Assembly (NCBI RefSeq): GCF_026646375.1
Contig: NZ_JAIPPU010000001.1
Coordinates: 248,001 to 312,000, forward strand
Direction: 5' to 3'
Source of the DNA: Acetobacterium wieringae
GTDB taxonomy: Bacteria; Bacillota; Clostridia; Eubacteriales; Eubacteriaceae
Length of the DNA: 64,000 bases
Made by a program: the position numbers and the translations under genes. A model generated the notes under the pieces. The model ran no database searches, was not told the DNA's origin, and worked only from the letters and a program-made list of their open reading frames with translations. Shown piece by piece: positions 44,356-53,716 of the stretch. Every line of letters starts with the position of its first letter. Position 1 is the first letter of the stretch.

Positions 44356-45609
44356 ATGATTAATTCAGGAGATGTAACATTTATTCTGATTTGTACCATG
44401 CTGGTGTTTTTTATGACCCCAGGGCTGGCATTATTCTATGCAGGGATGGTGCGACGGAAAAATGTTCTTAATACGATCATGTCGGTGGTGTTTTGCTGCG
44501 GACTGGCAACAGTGATGTGGTATACGGTGGGATATTCCCTATCCTTTGGTTCTGATCTTGGCGGTCTTGGCGTGATCGGTGATTTAAGCAATGCGTTTTT
44601 TAGGGGCATCAGTGCATCGGCACCAGGACCCTATGCGGACAGTATACCGGGCCAGCTCTTTGCAATTTTTCAACTGGTATTCTGTATGGTTACTCCAGCG
44701 ATTGTGGTTGGCTCGTTGTCAGGAAGAATGCGGTTTTCGGCATTGTTTATTTTTGTAACGTTTTGGATGTTGCTGGTTTATTATCCAATGGCTCATATGG
44801 TTTGGGGTCAGGGCGGTTTGATTGCCGGCCTCGGTGCGGTTGATTTTGCCGGAGGCTTTGTTATCGAAATCAGTTCAGGGATTTCCGGTTTGGTGGCCTG
44901 TATTATTCTGGGTTCCCGTAAAGGTTATGGTATTAAATCCTATCATCCTCATAATATTCCGCTGTTTGTCATCGGAGGTGCGATTCTTTGGGTCGGTTGG
45001 TTTGCCTTTAATGGTGGTTCAGCTCTGGCGGCCAATGCATTGGCGGTACACGCAGTAGTGACCACCCTGTTGGCATCGGCAGCAGCGATGCTAACCTGGA
45101 TGCTGGTTGAAATGGTAGCATATAAAAAAGTGACGGTTATGGGTGCCATAACCGGCTCGATCGTCGGCTTGGTTTCCATCACTCCCGGAGCTGGCTTTGT
45201 ACCTACCGAAGCGGCCTTGTTTATTGGTGCTGTTGTGAGCCCAATCTGCTTTTTCTTTTTAACAAAGGTTAAGGTTAAATTCGGCTATGATGACACCCTG
45301 GATGCTTTTGGCTGTCATGGCATCAGTGGGATCTGGGGAGTTATTGCCACCGGGCTGTTTGCTCAAACGGCCATCAATCCGGTTGCTCAATGGAATGGGT
45401 TGTTCTTTGGTGACACCCAGTTATTTGTGGCTCAGCTGATTGCGCTGCTGATTGCGGTGCTTTATTCGGGAACAATGACCGCAGTAATTATGTTAGTCCT
45501 CAAAAAGGTCATGGCGATCCGGGTTGCTCCGGAAGCCGAAGCCCTGGGCTTGGATATCAGTGAACATAGTGAGGAAGGTTATCCCGCTTTTTCTGGAATT
45601 GACCAATAG
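44356..45609 (+). CDS. amt: ammonium transporter (second copy)
   Basis: 417 residues, same length and architecture as the first copy (42225-43478), with many conservative substitutions. Pore and signature segments (YHPHNIPL, DAFGCHGISGIWG) are intact. ACGGAGGAAATT ribosome site. Tandem duplication including the leader and glnK. The two copies may differ in affinity or regulation. Confidence 0.95.
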   Translation: MINSGDVTFILICTMLVFFMTPGLALFYAGMVRRKNVLNTIMSVVFCCGLATVMWYTVGYSLSFGSDLGGLGVIGDLSNAFFRGISASAPGPYADSIPGQLFAIFQLVFCMVTPAIVVGSLSGRMRFSALFIFVTFWMLLVYYPMAHMVWGQGGLIAGLGAVDFAGGFVIEISSGISGLVACIILGSRKGYGIKSYHPHNIPLFVIGGAILWVGWFAFNGGSALAANALAVHAVVTTLLASAAAMLTWMLVEMVAYKKVTVMGAITGSIVGLVSITPGAGFVPTEAALFIGAVVSPICFFFLTKVKVKFGYDDTLDAFGCHGISGIWGVIATGLFAQTAINPVAQWNGLFFGDTQLFVAQLIALLIAVLYSGTMTAVIMLVLKKVMAIRVAPEAEALGLDISEHSEEGYPAFSGIDQ

Positions 45610-45665
45610 TAGCTTATCGACTAAAATAGCAGAAGACGGTAATTCTAATACGAAAGGATAAAGAA

Positions 45666-46004
45666 ATGAAACAGATCGAAGCGATTATTCGTCCGGAAAA
45701 GTTGGAACCCCTTAAAGATGCTTTTATGGCAGCAAAGGTCAATGGTATGAATATCCGGCAAGTGCTGGGATGTGGTAATCAGTATGGGTGGGTAGCGCAT
45801 AACCGTGGCACCTCGGTAATGATGAACATGATTCCCAAAATTGAAATAAAAATTGTGGTAGCTGACGATAAGGTAGAAGAAATTATTCAGTTGATTATGA
45901 GTGTGGTGCGAACCGGTGAAATTGGTGATGGAAAAATCTTCATTAAGCCGGTGGAGGAATGTATTCGGATTAGAACTGGAGAACGCGGTGATATAGCATT
46001 GTAA
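45666..46004 (+). CDS. glnK: PII signal protein GlnK (second copy)
   Basis: 112 residues, differing from the first GlnK at about nine positions, all outside the T-loop and the B- and C-loops. The T-loop again lacks the uridylylation Tyr. ATG with AAAGGA eight bases upstream. It should regulate the second Amt; mixed trimers with the first copy are likely given the near identity. Confidence 0.95.
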   Translation: MKQIEAIIRPEKLEPLKDAFMAAKVNGMNIRQVLGCGNQYGWVAHNRGTSVMMNMIPKIEIKIVVADDKVEEIIQLIMSVVRTGEIGDGKIFIKPVEECIRIRTGERGDIAL

Positions 46005-46026
46005 AAATGCTGTCTAGAATTTTAAG

Positions 46027-46072
46027 AAGAGCCCCCGATATTTACGAATGCAAATATCGGGGGCTCTTTTAA
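46027..46072 (+). terminator. intrinsic terminator of the second amt-glnK operon
   Basis: AAGAGCCCCCGATATTT pairs with AAATATCGGGGGCTCTT, followed by TT. Confidence 0.88.
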
Positions 46073-46103
46073 ACGTGCTCTTTTACAAAAACAAATGAAA
46101 GGA

Positions 46104-46131
46104 TTGACATTTTCATTGATAATATTATAAT
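46104..46131 (+). promoter_or_regulatory. sigma-A promoter of the SorC/HAD/HPr operon
   Basis: TTGACA, 16-base spacer, TATAAT, about 65 bases before the regulator start. Confidence 0.75.
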
Positions 46132-46195
46132 AAAGGAATAGTTACAGAATTTCAGAAATGAATATAAAAAAAAGTACAGATAGCGAGGTGAGGGA

Positions 46196-47206
46196 ATGAA
46201 GAAAGTAGTTGATGATGAACGTCTAATGGTGAAAATCTGTGAGATGTACTATAACCAGGATATCAATCAAAAGTTGATTGCCAAGGAATTGGGTCTTTCT
46301 CGTCCAACGGTGTCCCGGATTCTTCAGAATGCCAAGGAGCGAGGGATTGTCAAAATTATTATCGATCCGATTTTTGGCAACAATTATGTCGATCTGGAAA
46401 AAAAGTTGGAGAGTCGTTATGGTTTAAAAGAAGTTTTCATCGTGGATGTAAAACAGGATAGCCGGGATCAGAAGGATGAGTTGGCAAAAGCGACTGCCAA
46501 CTATCTCGAGCGGTTAATTAAAGATGATACGATTATCGGGGTTTCGATGGGTTCTTCCATTGGTCAGATCTATCGTTTTATATCAAAGGGAACCTCAAAG
46601 CGGGTGACGTTTATCCCCCTCATCGGTGGGATCGGACATCTGGGCATGGAGCTCCACTCCAATACCATTGTGGAGGCCTTGGCCAAGGCTTTTGGCGGCG
46701 TTTCTTACTTGCTCCACGCCCCGGCCCGAGTGTCTGGAGTCAAGATCAAAGAAGAATTAATGAAGGAGCCGGATATTAAGCGGATCATTAAAATGGGTGA
46801 TGGCCTTGACGTAGCGGTGGTTGGGATCGGCGTTCCCAATCGCGGATCGGCGATTATGTCGACCGGTTATTACGATGAAAAAGACATGGAAACCATGCGC
46901 CAAAAAAATGTGGTGGGTGATGTCTGTATGCAGTTTTTTGATATCAATGGCAGCACTGAAGCGTTTGAGTCTGATAATTGTGTGATTGGGGTTGACATCA
47001 AGAAACTTCGGCGGGTTCCTCATTCTATTGGTGTGGCCAGTGGTTCTGAAAAAGCCCGGGCGATTCAGGGTGCCATCAAAGGTGGTTTCATTAATGTCCT
47101 GGTTACTGATGTGGAATGCGGAAAAAAATTGCTGGAATTCGATGACGCTTTTGAACAAGTGGATAAAATTGGATTTGGGACTCCAGAAATCGAGAGGGCC
47201 GACTGA
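46196..47206 (+). CDS. SorC-family (DeoR/CggR-like) sugar-sensing transcriptional regulator
   Basis: 336 residues. N-terminal HTH (LIAKELGLSRPTVSRILQNA) and a C-terminal sugar-phosphate-binding SorC domain (VSMGSSIGQ, FIPLIGGIG). Head of a short operon with a HAD phosphatase and an HPr protein. It probably senses a phosphorylated sugar. AGGTGAGGG ribosome site. Confidence 0.88.
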   Translation: MKKVVDDERLMVKICEMYYNQDINQKLIAKELGLSRPTVSRILQNAKERGIVKIIIDPIFGNNYVDLEKKLESRYGLKEVFIVDVKQDSRDQKDELAKATANYLERLIKDDTIIGVSMGSSIGQIYRFISKGTSKRVTFIPLIGGIGHLGMELHSNTIVEALAKAFGGVSYLLHAPARVSGVKIKEELMKEPDIKRIIKMGDGLDVAVVGIGVPNRGSAIMSTGYYDEKDMETMRQKNVVGDVCMQFFDINGSTEAFESDNCVIGVDIKKLRRVPHSIGVASGSEKARAIQGAIKGGFINVLVTDVECGKKLLEFDDAFEQVDKIGFGTPEIERAD

Positions 47207-47208
47207 AA

Positions 47209-48003
47209 ATGATGTTGTCAAAAGAGGAAGCCTTAAAAGATGTTAAATTATTTGCGCTGGATATGGATGGAACGTTTTATCTGGGTAACGGTCTAATTGA
47301 TGGGGCACTGGACTTTATCGAAGCGCTCCGAAGCCATCAAAAAGATTTTATTTTTATCACCAATAATTCATCCCGGGGGCCCAGCTTTTATCAGGAAAAA
47401 CTGAAGAAAATGGGCTGCTTTGTGGAAGCCGACCGGATTATTACCTCAGGGGATGTGACCATAAACTATTTAAAAACCTTTTATCCCGGACAATCGGTCT
47501 ATCTGATGGGCACGCCACTGCTGGAGGAGAGTTTTAAAAAGCACGGCATCAAGCTGGTCCAAGAGCAGCCAGATGTGGCAGTGGCCAGCTTTGATACCAC
47601 CTTGACCTATGAAAAGCTTAAGAAAATCTGCACCTTTATTAATAATGGCGCAGTTTTTTTATCCACCCATCTGGATTTGGTCTGTCCTACCGAAACTGGT
47701 TTTATCCCCGATTGCGGTGCCATGTGTGCTCTGATTACCAAATCCACCGGAGTGGAACCCAAATACTTAGGCAAGCCTTTTCCCGAAACCATGGAGATGA
47801 TTTTAGCCACTACCGGGCATAAAAAAGAGGACGTGGCCTTTGTTGGCGATCGCATCTATACCGATGTGGCCACCGGCGTCAATAACGGCGGCAAGGGCTT
47901 TCTGGTGCTGACTGGGGAGACAAAAATGGCGGACGTAGCGAATTCAGCGGTGGTTCCGGATTGTGTTTTTGACTCGCTGAAAGAAATGACCAACTATCTG
48001 TAA
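47209..48003 (+). CDS. HAD-IIA family phosphatase (NagD-like)
   Basis: 264 residues. HAD motif I DMDGTFYLG, motif II in FITNNSS, motif III Lys in YLGKPFP and motif IV VGDRIYTDV. NagD-like class with C2 cap. It hydrolyses phospho-metabolites. Two bases after the SorC gene (ATGATG start; second ATG at 47212 possible). Substrate unknown, perhaps the SorC effector. Confidence 0.88.
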   Translation: MMLSKEEALKDVKLFALDMDGTFYLGNGLIDGALDFIEALRSHQKDFIFITNNSSRGPSFYQEKLKKMGCFVEADRIITSGDVTINYLKTFYPGQSVYLMGTPLLEESFKKHGIKLVQEQPDVAVASFDTTLTYEKLKKICTFINNGAVFLSTHLDLVCPTETGFIPDCGAMCALITKSTGVEPKYLGKPFPETMEMILATTGHKKEDVAFVGDRIYTDVATGVNNGGKGFLVLTGETKMADVANSAVVPDCVFDSLKEMTNYL

Positions 48004-48122
48004 GCCTGTTTATTTTAGCTAAAAAGGGGAAGATAATAAGAAGACGAATCGAACATGTTGATGACGGGAACGAATAAACGAATAATGGAAAGGAATGAAA
48101 GATTCATTAACAGGTAAGAAGT

Positions 48123-48398
48123 ATGCACAGCAAAACAGTTACGATTATTAATCCCAGCGGTTTACACGCCCGGCCAGCGGCGGAGTTTTGTCAGAAGGCC
48201 GGAGAATTCAGAGCAGATATGCGAATTAAAAAATTGGGCGACGATCCCAAAGAGGGCGATGCCAAATCGCTCTTGAGTATTATGGCAACGGGGATTGGTC
48301 AGGGCGATGTGGTTGAAATTTTTGCCGTCGGTGAGGATGAAATGCTGGCCGTGGAAACCCTGGTGGCACTCGTCGGCAGTGGTTTTGGTGAAGTGTAA
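48123..48398 (+). CDS. HPr-family phosphocarrier protein
   Basis: 91 residues. Phosphoryl His in PSGLHARPAAEF and the regulatory Ser region KSLLSIMATGI are both present. It moves phosphoryl groups in PTS, or regulates carbon metabolism via Ser phosphorylation. It ends the SorC-HAD operon, 119 bases after the phosphatase. No PTS enzyme is nearby, so a paralogous regulatory role is possible. Confidence 0.88.
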   Translation: MHSKTVTIINPSGLHARPAAEFCQKAGEFRADMRIKKLGDDPKEGDAKSLLSIMATGIGQGDVVEIFAVGEDEMLAVETLVALVGSGFGEV

Positions 48399-48413
48399 TT
48401 ATTATAAGACGTA

Positions 48414-48441
48414 AAAAAACACCGCGAGGTGTTTTTTTTAG
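48414..48441. terminator. bidirectional terminator
   Basis: AAAAAACACC-GCGA-GGTGTTTTTTTT: perfect short stem with A and T runs on both sides, serving HPr and the nif operon end. Confidence 0.88.
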
Positions 48442-49268
48442 TGGGCGGATATTCGATCAGGCATACGCCCCGGGTTATTTTTGTAAATAATCGGTTTTAA
48501 ATCGGCTTGATGCCACTGCAGTTCGTCCAGGTTGATACCGAAGTCCAGTTGACCCTGGGTGGCGATCAGGAGATGTTCCAAATTGCAGTTACCGGCCCGC
48601 TCGCCGATGCCGAAGAGGGTAGTATCGACATACTTGGCACCACAGCGGAGCCCCTGGATGGAGTTGGCCACGGCCATGCCCAAATCGTTGTGCATGTGCA
48701 CCTCAATGTCAATGTTGTCAGGAATCCGGCTGATCGTGGCTTTGCAGAGACTGGGGGACATGATCCCCACGGTATCTGAAAAACGCAGGGTGGTGGCCCC
48801 CAGTTGCTGGGCGGTTTCAATCAGTAAAACGACAAAATCCCAGTCGGCCCGGGAGGCGTCCTCCAAACCGATGGTCAGTTCTCTTTTTTCGGCATGGATA
48901 GCGGCGGCGCAGGCACTTAGGGTTTTAAGTACCTGGGATCGGGTGGTGCGCAGCTTTTCACGAATCAGCAGATCCGAAGCCGGGACACAAACATGGATAA
49001 TGTCGGCGCCGCAGCCGATGGACTGGCTGATATCAGAGCGGTTCATCCGGTTCCAGCCAATAATCTTTGCCTGCTGACAGGTCAGCTTGATTTTTTCAAA
49101 GGCCCGGCATTCCTCTCTGCCCATGGCCGGGGTACCGGCTTCGATCCGGGCAACCCCCAGGGTATCCAGAGTTTTGGCGATGGTGATTTTTTCACGGATC
49201 GAAAAGGCGATTCCGGGGCTTTGTTCACCGTCTCTTAAGGTCGTATCAACAATATATCTGTTTGTCAT
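48438..49268 (-). CDS. nifV-alpha: homocitrate synthase alpha subunit (split NifV)
   Basis: 276 residues from ATG 49268 (GAGAGGTG ahead). Carries the N-terminal catalytic barrel of the isopropylmalate/homocitrate synthase family: VDTTLRDGEQSPG, and VHMHNDLGMAVAN. In Clostridium pasteurianum NifV is likewise encoded as separate omega and alpha chains. Homocitrate is the organic ligand of FeMo-cofactor. Last gene of the nif operon; overlaps the omega gene by 23 bases. The normal C-terminal domain is on the partner protein. Confidence 0.9.
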   Translation of the reverse strand: MTNRYIVDTTLRDGEQSPGIAFSIREKITIAKTLDTLGVARIEAGTPAMGREECRAFEKIKLTCQQAKIIGWNRMNRSDISQSIGCGADIIHVCVPASDLLIREKLRTTRSQVLKTLSACAAAIHAEKRELTIGLEDASRADWDFVVLLIETAQQLGATTLRFSDTVGIMSPSLCKATISRIPDNIDIEVHMHNDLGMAVANSIQGLRCGAKYVDTTLFGIGERAGNCNLEHLLIATQGQLDFGINLDELQWHQADLKPIIYKNNPGRMPDRISAH

Positions 49269-50223
49269 TTTGCACCTCTCTGGCAAGGGTTCGCAGTTCC
49301 CGATCGGACAGGTTTCGGCCTAACTGGGTGCAGCGGAATTTGATATGCTTTAAAATGCTATGGGCGGCTGACTCGGATAATTGCGAATCGTTTAGTTTAT
49401 ACAACAGGCTTTGGCGGCCGGAGTGTTTGCCCAGGACAATTTCCCGCTGGTTGCCAACGCTTTGGGGACTAAAGGGTTCATAGGTATTGGGGTTTTTTAA
49501 TACCCCATCGACATGAATACCGGATTCGACCTTGAAAATATCGGTTCCGATGATCGCCTTCATTTTGCCAACCGGCTGGCCGGACAGTTTTTCATAAAGG
49601 TCACGCAACTCACTTAAAACAGATAAGTCACCGGTAAACAAGTCCGGTTGACTTAGTTTTAGCCCCATCAGCACTTCTTCCAGCGGCGGGAAGTGATGAT
49701 GGTTGGCAAAACCGCAACTGATACTCTGTCCGCCAGCCGATAGCCATTCCAGAGCGATGGCAGTGGCACAATGGTGGTGATTGCCGGGGCAGAGATCCAG
49801 AGTGTCAATGCCGCTGTCCAGCAGGGCCTTAAAAACTTCTGAATAATCCCGGGTCATCAGGTCTTCCAATCCGGTGATCCGGATCTTTTGGTGGTGACAA
49901 GAATGTAATTTGCCAACGGGAATATTTTTTTCCACCAGCTCATTTGGCTCCAGTTTCCAGAGGGCTTTCGGTTCTTTCGTCCCTGGGCCAGCCGAAGCGA
50001 GCGATTCGGGAAGAATCCGGGTCAGAAAAAAACGTCGTTCCCCCAACCATTGTTTTAAACCGGCAGCAGTGAGAGGAAAATTAAGCCGGTTAACCAGGTC
50101 CGGGGTCAATTCGATTTTGTTGACGCCACAGGTAAAAAGCAGGTCACAGAAATGGTTAAGATCCTGGCCGGTCATCCCGGATGTATTAAAGGTTGTCAAG
50201 GTCCGATCAATAATAGTAACCAT
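49246..50223 (-). CDS. nifV-omega: homocitrate synthase omega subunit (split NifV)
   Basis: 325 residues from ATG 50223 (GGGGTAGG ahead). The frame is open upstream into repeat R2, which is not a natural N-terminus. It carries a barrel-like N-part and the C-terminal domain (EPFSPQSVGNQREIVLGKHSGRQS), complementing the alpha subunit. Together they should make homocitrate from acetyl-CoA and 2-oxoglutarate. Matches the C. pasteurianum split arrangement. Confidence 0.88.
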   Translation of the reverse strand: MVTIIDRTLTTFNTSGMTGQDLNHFCDLLFTCGVNKIELTPDLVNRLNFPLTAAGLKQWLGERRFFLTRILPESLASAGPGTKEPKALWKLEPNELVEKNIPVGKLHSCHHQKIRITGLEDLMTRDYSEVFKALLDSGIDTLDLCPGNHHHCATAIALEWLSAGGQSISCGFANHHHFPPLEEVLMGLKLSQPDLFTGDLSVLSELRDLYEKLSGQPVGKMKAIIGTDIFKVESGIHVDGVLKNPNTYEPFSPQSVGNQREIVLGKHSGRQSLLYKLNDSQLSESAAHSILKHIKFRCTQLGRNLSDRELRTLAREVQNDKQIYC

Positions 50224-50276
50224 TTGCCTACCCCGCTTTCGTTTGTTTGCTTTTAAAAGTTTGGCCATGAAATCCC

Positions 50277-50466
50277 GTACCGACCAATTGTTAATCTGTT
50301 GTTTGCTGCGCCGAGCGAAATCCGCTCCGCTTCTTTCGCTCTGGTCGCAGGCAGTCGCCAACTACAAGCAAGCTTGTGATTTGCTCGTTGCCTTTGCGAA
50401 GGATCGGACAGGTTTATCAACCTGTTCGCCCCGATGCAAACAACATGATGTAACAATTGTCGGTAC
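50277..50466 (-). repeat. structured intergenic repeat, copy R2 (190 bp)
   Basis: Left end GTACCGACCAATTGTTA and right end TAACAATTGTCGGTAC. Inner hairpins GAGCGAAA/TTTCGCTC and CGGACAGGT/ACCTGTTCG differ from R1 at paired positions. Lies between the ferredoxin stop and nifV-omega start; no terminator adjoins it. Confidence 0.85.
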
Positions 50467-50523
50467 TGCGTCAATGCGCTGTACCCAGGTTTAAAGTAGC
50501 CTGATTCTTTTCAAAGTAAAGAG

Positions 50524-50832
50524 CTAAATAACCAGGTCTTCGACCACCTTGCCGCCTTCGATGTGTTCGTCCATAATCCGTTCCACATCGTCGACGGTTA
50601 CCTTGCCATACCAGACGCCTTCGGGATAAACAACCACGATGGGACCCTTGTCGCAGATGCCGAAGCAGCCGGTGTTGTTTAACATGACGTCACCGGATAA
50701 TTCCCGCTCGTCGATTTCTTCAAGAAAGGTCTGCAGGATTTTCACTGAATCCTGTTGAAAACAATACCCCTGTTGGGTACCGTTGATCCGGCAGCTGGTG
50801 CAGATAAAAATATGATGTTTAGGACTAACCAT
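50524..50832 (-). CDS. nif-linked thioredoxin-like [2Fe-2S] ferredoxin
   Basis: 102 residues, the same length as the C. pasteurianum [2Fe-2S] ferredoxin. Cys ligands are in CTSC (11 and 14), GYC (24) and GCFGIC. Thioredoxin-like fold. In C. pasteurianum the homologue binds MoFe protein and is nif-associated; a similar role in electron transfer or assembly is likely. AGGAGGAATTT ahead of ATG. Confidence 0.9.
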   Translation of the reverse strand: MVSPKHHIFICTSCRINGTQQGYCFQQDSVKILQTFLEEIDERELSGDVMLNNTGCFGICDKGPIVVVYPEGVWYGKVTVDDVERIMDEHIEGGKVVEDLVI

Positions 50833-50890
50833 TTTTAAATTCCTCCTGATCGTTTATATTTTAATTATATAGTCAATTAAAGATTTAATG

Positions 50891-50996
50891 TAGGGGCGAT
50901 CCGTGATCGCCCGCACACTGAGCAATTGTCAGTTCGAGTTACAAAATTCTTTAATTTGACTTAGATAGATGATAATAATTGGTCGGTACGGTAGAG
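50891..50996. repeat. degenerate remnant of the intergenic repeat plus a GGGCGATC hairpin
   Basis: A GGGCGATC-CGT-GATCGCCC hairpin (50894-50912), then CAATTGTCAGTTC (50923-50935; like the right end in plus orientation), and AATTGGTCGGTACGGTA (left end inverted, 50978-50994). The ends are in the wrong relative order, so this is a scrambled or partly lost copy. Confidence 0.5.
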
Positions 50997-51001
50997 CAAT
51001 G

Positions 51002-53716
51002 CTAGAAATTACCGGCGGTGCGCAGTTCGGACTTTAACATTTCCTGAGCTGCGGTTTTAACGGCATCTTCAATGCGGTCGTAGGTTGAGAAGACTTTGAT
51101 GCCTTTGCTTTCTAACCGTTTGGTGGGCAGGTCACCGATGCGCATGGTGATGGCCCCGTTGCAATCATTTAAGGCTTTTAGAATGGTACCGATCTTATCT
51201 TCCTTTTCGGCACATTCTTCTTCGCCGCTACAATACTTGCCGATCACCCGTTTTTCTTTAAACTGAACCTCATCGTCAAGATAATCATAGATATACAGTT
51301 CAGTGGCCTGGCCGAAATGCTGATCCACCAGCATCCCGCCTTTGGAGGTGATCGCAAAGCGCAATCCCTTTGGGGCCACCAGAGTCTCTGTTTCACTTTT
51401 GGCTTCATTTTCCCGGAAATCCAGGGAGATGTCGCTGTCCAACTTGCCGATGGCATCGGCCCGGCATTGTTTGCAGTGATACATTTGTTTTAGATGAACA
51501 CCGCACTTATCACGAATCGCATTGATTTGGTGGTTGGTGGCAATTTTCAGGCCGTAAAAAGCAGACCCTTTCACAGGAATCAGGGGCATCACATTGGAGA
51601 TAAAGCAGCCCATATCTTTTACCGTTTTGACCACTTCTTCGATGTGCCCGTCATTGATTCCCATCAGGGTGACCGTATTGATTTTGACAATCACCCCTTC
51701 ATCGATCAGGAGCTTGATCCCAGAAAGCTGGTTGGCCAGAAGAATTGAGGCAGCGGCTTCGCCATGGTAGCGGTTGCCCATAAAATCCACATGTTTGTAG
51801 ATTTTGGCGCCAATAGCCGGATCAACCGCATTGACGGTAACGGTAACATGGGATACCCCCAGTTTGACCAGCTCCTTGGCATAGTAGGGAAGCATTAAGC
51901 CGTTCGTAGAAACGCAGAAGGTAACATTGGGGTCATATTCATGGATCAGGGTCAAGGCCTTTCGGGTTTGTTCAAAGTTTGCCAGCGCATCGCCGGGGCC
52001 GGCGATGCCAACGACGGTCAGGTTGGGCACCTTTTTTTTCACCAGTTTAAATTTTTCAAAAGCGGCCTCGGGGGAAAGAATATCGGTGGTCACACCGGGA
52101 CGGCTCTCATTGGGGCAATCAAATTTACGGACACAGTAATTACACTGAATATTACATTTAGGGGCGATGGGGAGGTGCATCCGAGCGTTTTTCTGGGAGG
52201 CGCCACAGCTATAGCAGGGGTGGTTGGCGGTTTTTTCTTCGATGGTCTGCGCCTGCGGGATTAGTGGGTCAGTTGTTTTTTTGTATTCCAACACTTTCAT
52301 TTGTGCCTCCGTTTCCGGCTCTAATCCGTATTTGGATTTGGGTCCTTCATTATAATAGGTGTTGTAGAGGGTTTCCCGGAATCCCCCTTCCACTGTTTTA
52401 AGAATGGTGTTGGTGATCTGATCCAGCAGTACCTGGGAGCCTTCGTAGCCCAAGGTTCGAACCCGCTGGCCGCCGATGCGGTCATGGATCGGGAAGGCAC
52501 AGCGGATCAAAGGAATCTGATGTTTTTCTTCAATCCGGCGACCGTCTGAATTTCCCAGCATCAGGTTGGCGCCCAAGCGCAGGGCTTCTTCTTCAATGGT
52601 TTCAAAGTCCACATCATTTAAAATCACGTAGTTGTCAACAAAAAGCACATCGGCCAGTTTGGAAAGCTCGGCTTCAATCTTTTCTTTGAGCTGGGGACAA
52701 GCAGAACCAGTGGCGGCAATCACGGGCATCACGCCATTTTCACAACAGAGGCGGACTGCCGAAACGACAAAATCGGGTTCGCCGAAAATGGCGATGCGAC
52801 CCAGGGCATTGTACTTATGGGAGTCGACCATGCCATCAAGATAACGCCCTCTTGCTTTGTCGATTTCCTCAGGAATGGCTTTTTTTGACAGTTCGGATAA
52901 GAGCTCCATTAAGGCATCGGTATCCCGGAGACCCATCGGCAGGTTCAGCCGTTTGTAGGGGACACCATAGTTTTCGTAGAGGTAAACTCCCGGAGATTCG
53001 TCAGGCTTGATGGTGTCGGACAGTTCGATGGTAGCCCGGGCTCCCGCCATTTTCTGAATTTCCGAAATCGGAGTGCCATGCATCGGCAGCCGATAATAAG
53101 AGCTCTGGTGGACGCCGTCGAGATTTTCGGAAAGATCCGGCAGCAGGATATATTCCAGTCCAAACTGATCCAGCACATCTTTTAAATAACGGGTGTCCGC
53201 CGGAGAAAGCATGGTCGTGACGATATTGATCTTATTATGTTTGGCAGTGTCCATCTCGACATGGGAGACAATCGCCCGGAGTGCCCGGGTGAACCCTTCA
53301 AATTGGGTGCCGCCGTAACCCGCAGATTTGACCGGAATAATTTTTACGGTCTCATCAGGATGAGCTGCGTAGAAATTCTTGATGATAAACTCAATGTCTT
53401 CGCCAATGGTTTCAGCCAGACAGGTGGTCGAAACGCCGATGACTTCGGGTTGATAGAGCTTGATCAGATTTTCCAGGCCGATGATCAGATTTTTCTCGCC
53501 GCCGTAGACGGTACCTTCTTCAGTCAGGGAAGAGGAGGCAATGTCCACCGGCTCATTGTAATGCGTAGCCATGTGACGGCGGATATAGGTGCTGCAGCCC
53601 TGGGATCCATGGAGGATATTCATACATTTCTGAATGCCATAAAAAGCATTGGCGGTTCCCATTGGCATGCACATTTTACAGGGATTAACATTTAGGTTGA
53701 CTAAATTTTTAGACAT
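51002..53716 (-). CDS. nifN-B: NifN-NifB fusion protein (FeMo-cofactor assembly)
   Basis: 904 residues. Residues to about 460 are NifN (PCKMCMPMGTANAFYGI, HGSQGCSTYIRRH, TTCLAETIGED). From about 490 is NifB with radical SAM Cys in CNIQCNYC and the extra motif HPCYSCG; a NifX-like tail has DQHFGQATELYIYD. NifB makes the NifB-cofactor and NifN with NifE is the scaffold for its maturation, so the fusion could pass intermediate directly. C. pasteurianum has the same fusion. The start overlaps nifE by eight bases. Confidence 0.94.
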   Translation of the reverse strand: MSKNLVNLNVNPCKMCMPMGTANAFYGIQKCMNILHGSQGCSTYIRRHMATHYNEPVDIASSSLTEEGTVYGGEKNLIIGLENLIKLYQPEVIGVSTTCLAETIGEDIEFIIKNFYAAHPDETVKIIPVKSAGYGGTQFEGFTRALRAIVSHVEMDTAKHNKINIVTTMLSPADTRYLKDVLDQFGLEYILLPDLSENLDGVHQSSYYRLPMHGTPISEIQKMAGARATIELSDTIKPDESPGVYLYENYGVPYKRLNLPMGLRDTDALMELLSELSKKAIPEEIDKARGRYLDGMVDSHKYNALGRIAIFGEPDFVVSAVRLCCENGVMPVIAATGSACPQLKEKIEAELSKLADVLFVDNYVILNDVDFETIEEEALRLGANLMLGNSDGRRIEEKHQIPLIRCAFPIHDRIGGQRVRTLGYEGSQVLLDQITNTILKTVEGGFRETLYNTYYNEGPKSKYGLEPETEAQMKVLEYKKTTDPLIPQAQTIEEKTANHPCYSCGASQKNARMHLPIAPKCNIQCNYCVRKFDCPNESRPGVTTDILSPEAAFEKFKLVKKKVPNLTVVGIAGPGDALANFEQTRKALTLIHEYDPNVTFCVSTNGLMLPYYAKELVKLGVSHVTVTVNAVDPAIGAKIYKHVDFMGNRYHGEAAASILLANQLSGIKLLIDEGVIVKINTVTLMGINDGHIEEVVKTVKDMGCFISNVMPLIPVKGSAFYGLKIATNHQINAIRDKCGVHLKQMYHCKQCRADAIGKLDSDISLDFRENEAKSETETLVAPKGLRFAITSKGGMLVDQHFGQATELYIYDYLDDEVQFKEKRVIGKYCSGEEECAEKEDKIGTILKALNDCNGAITMRIGDLPTKRLESKGIKVFSTYDRIEDAVKTAAQEMLKSELRTAGNF

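Noticed and set aside
50224-50361. N-terminal extension of nifV-omega
   Set aside because: This open stretch is largely repeat R2 and has no homology to the family; the ATG at 50223 fits family start and ribosome site.
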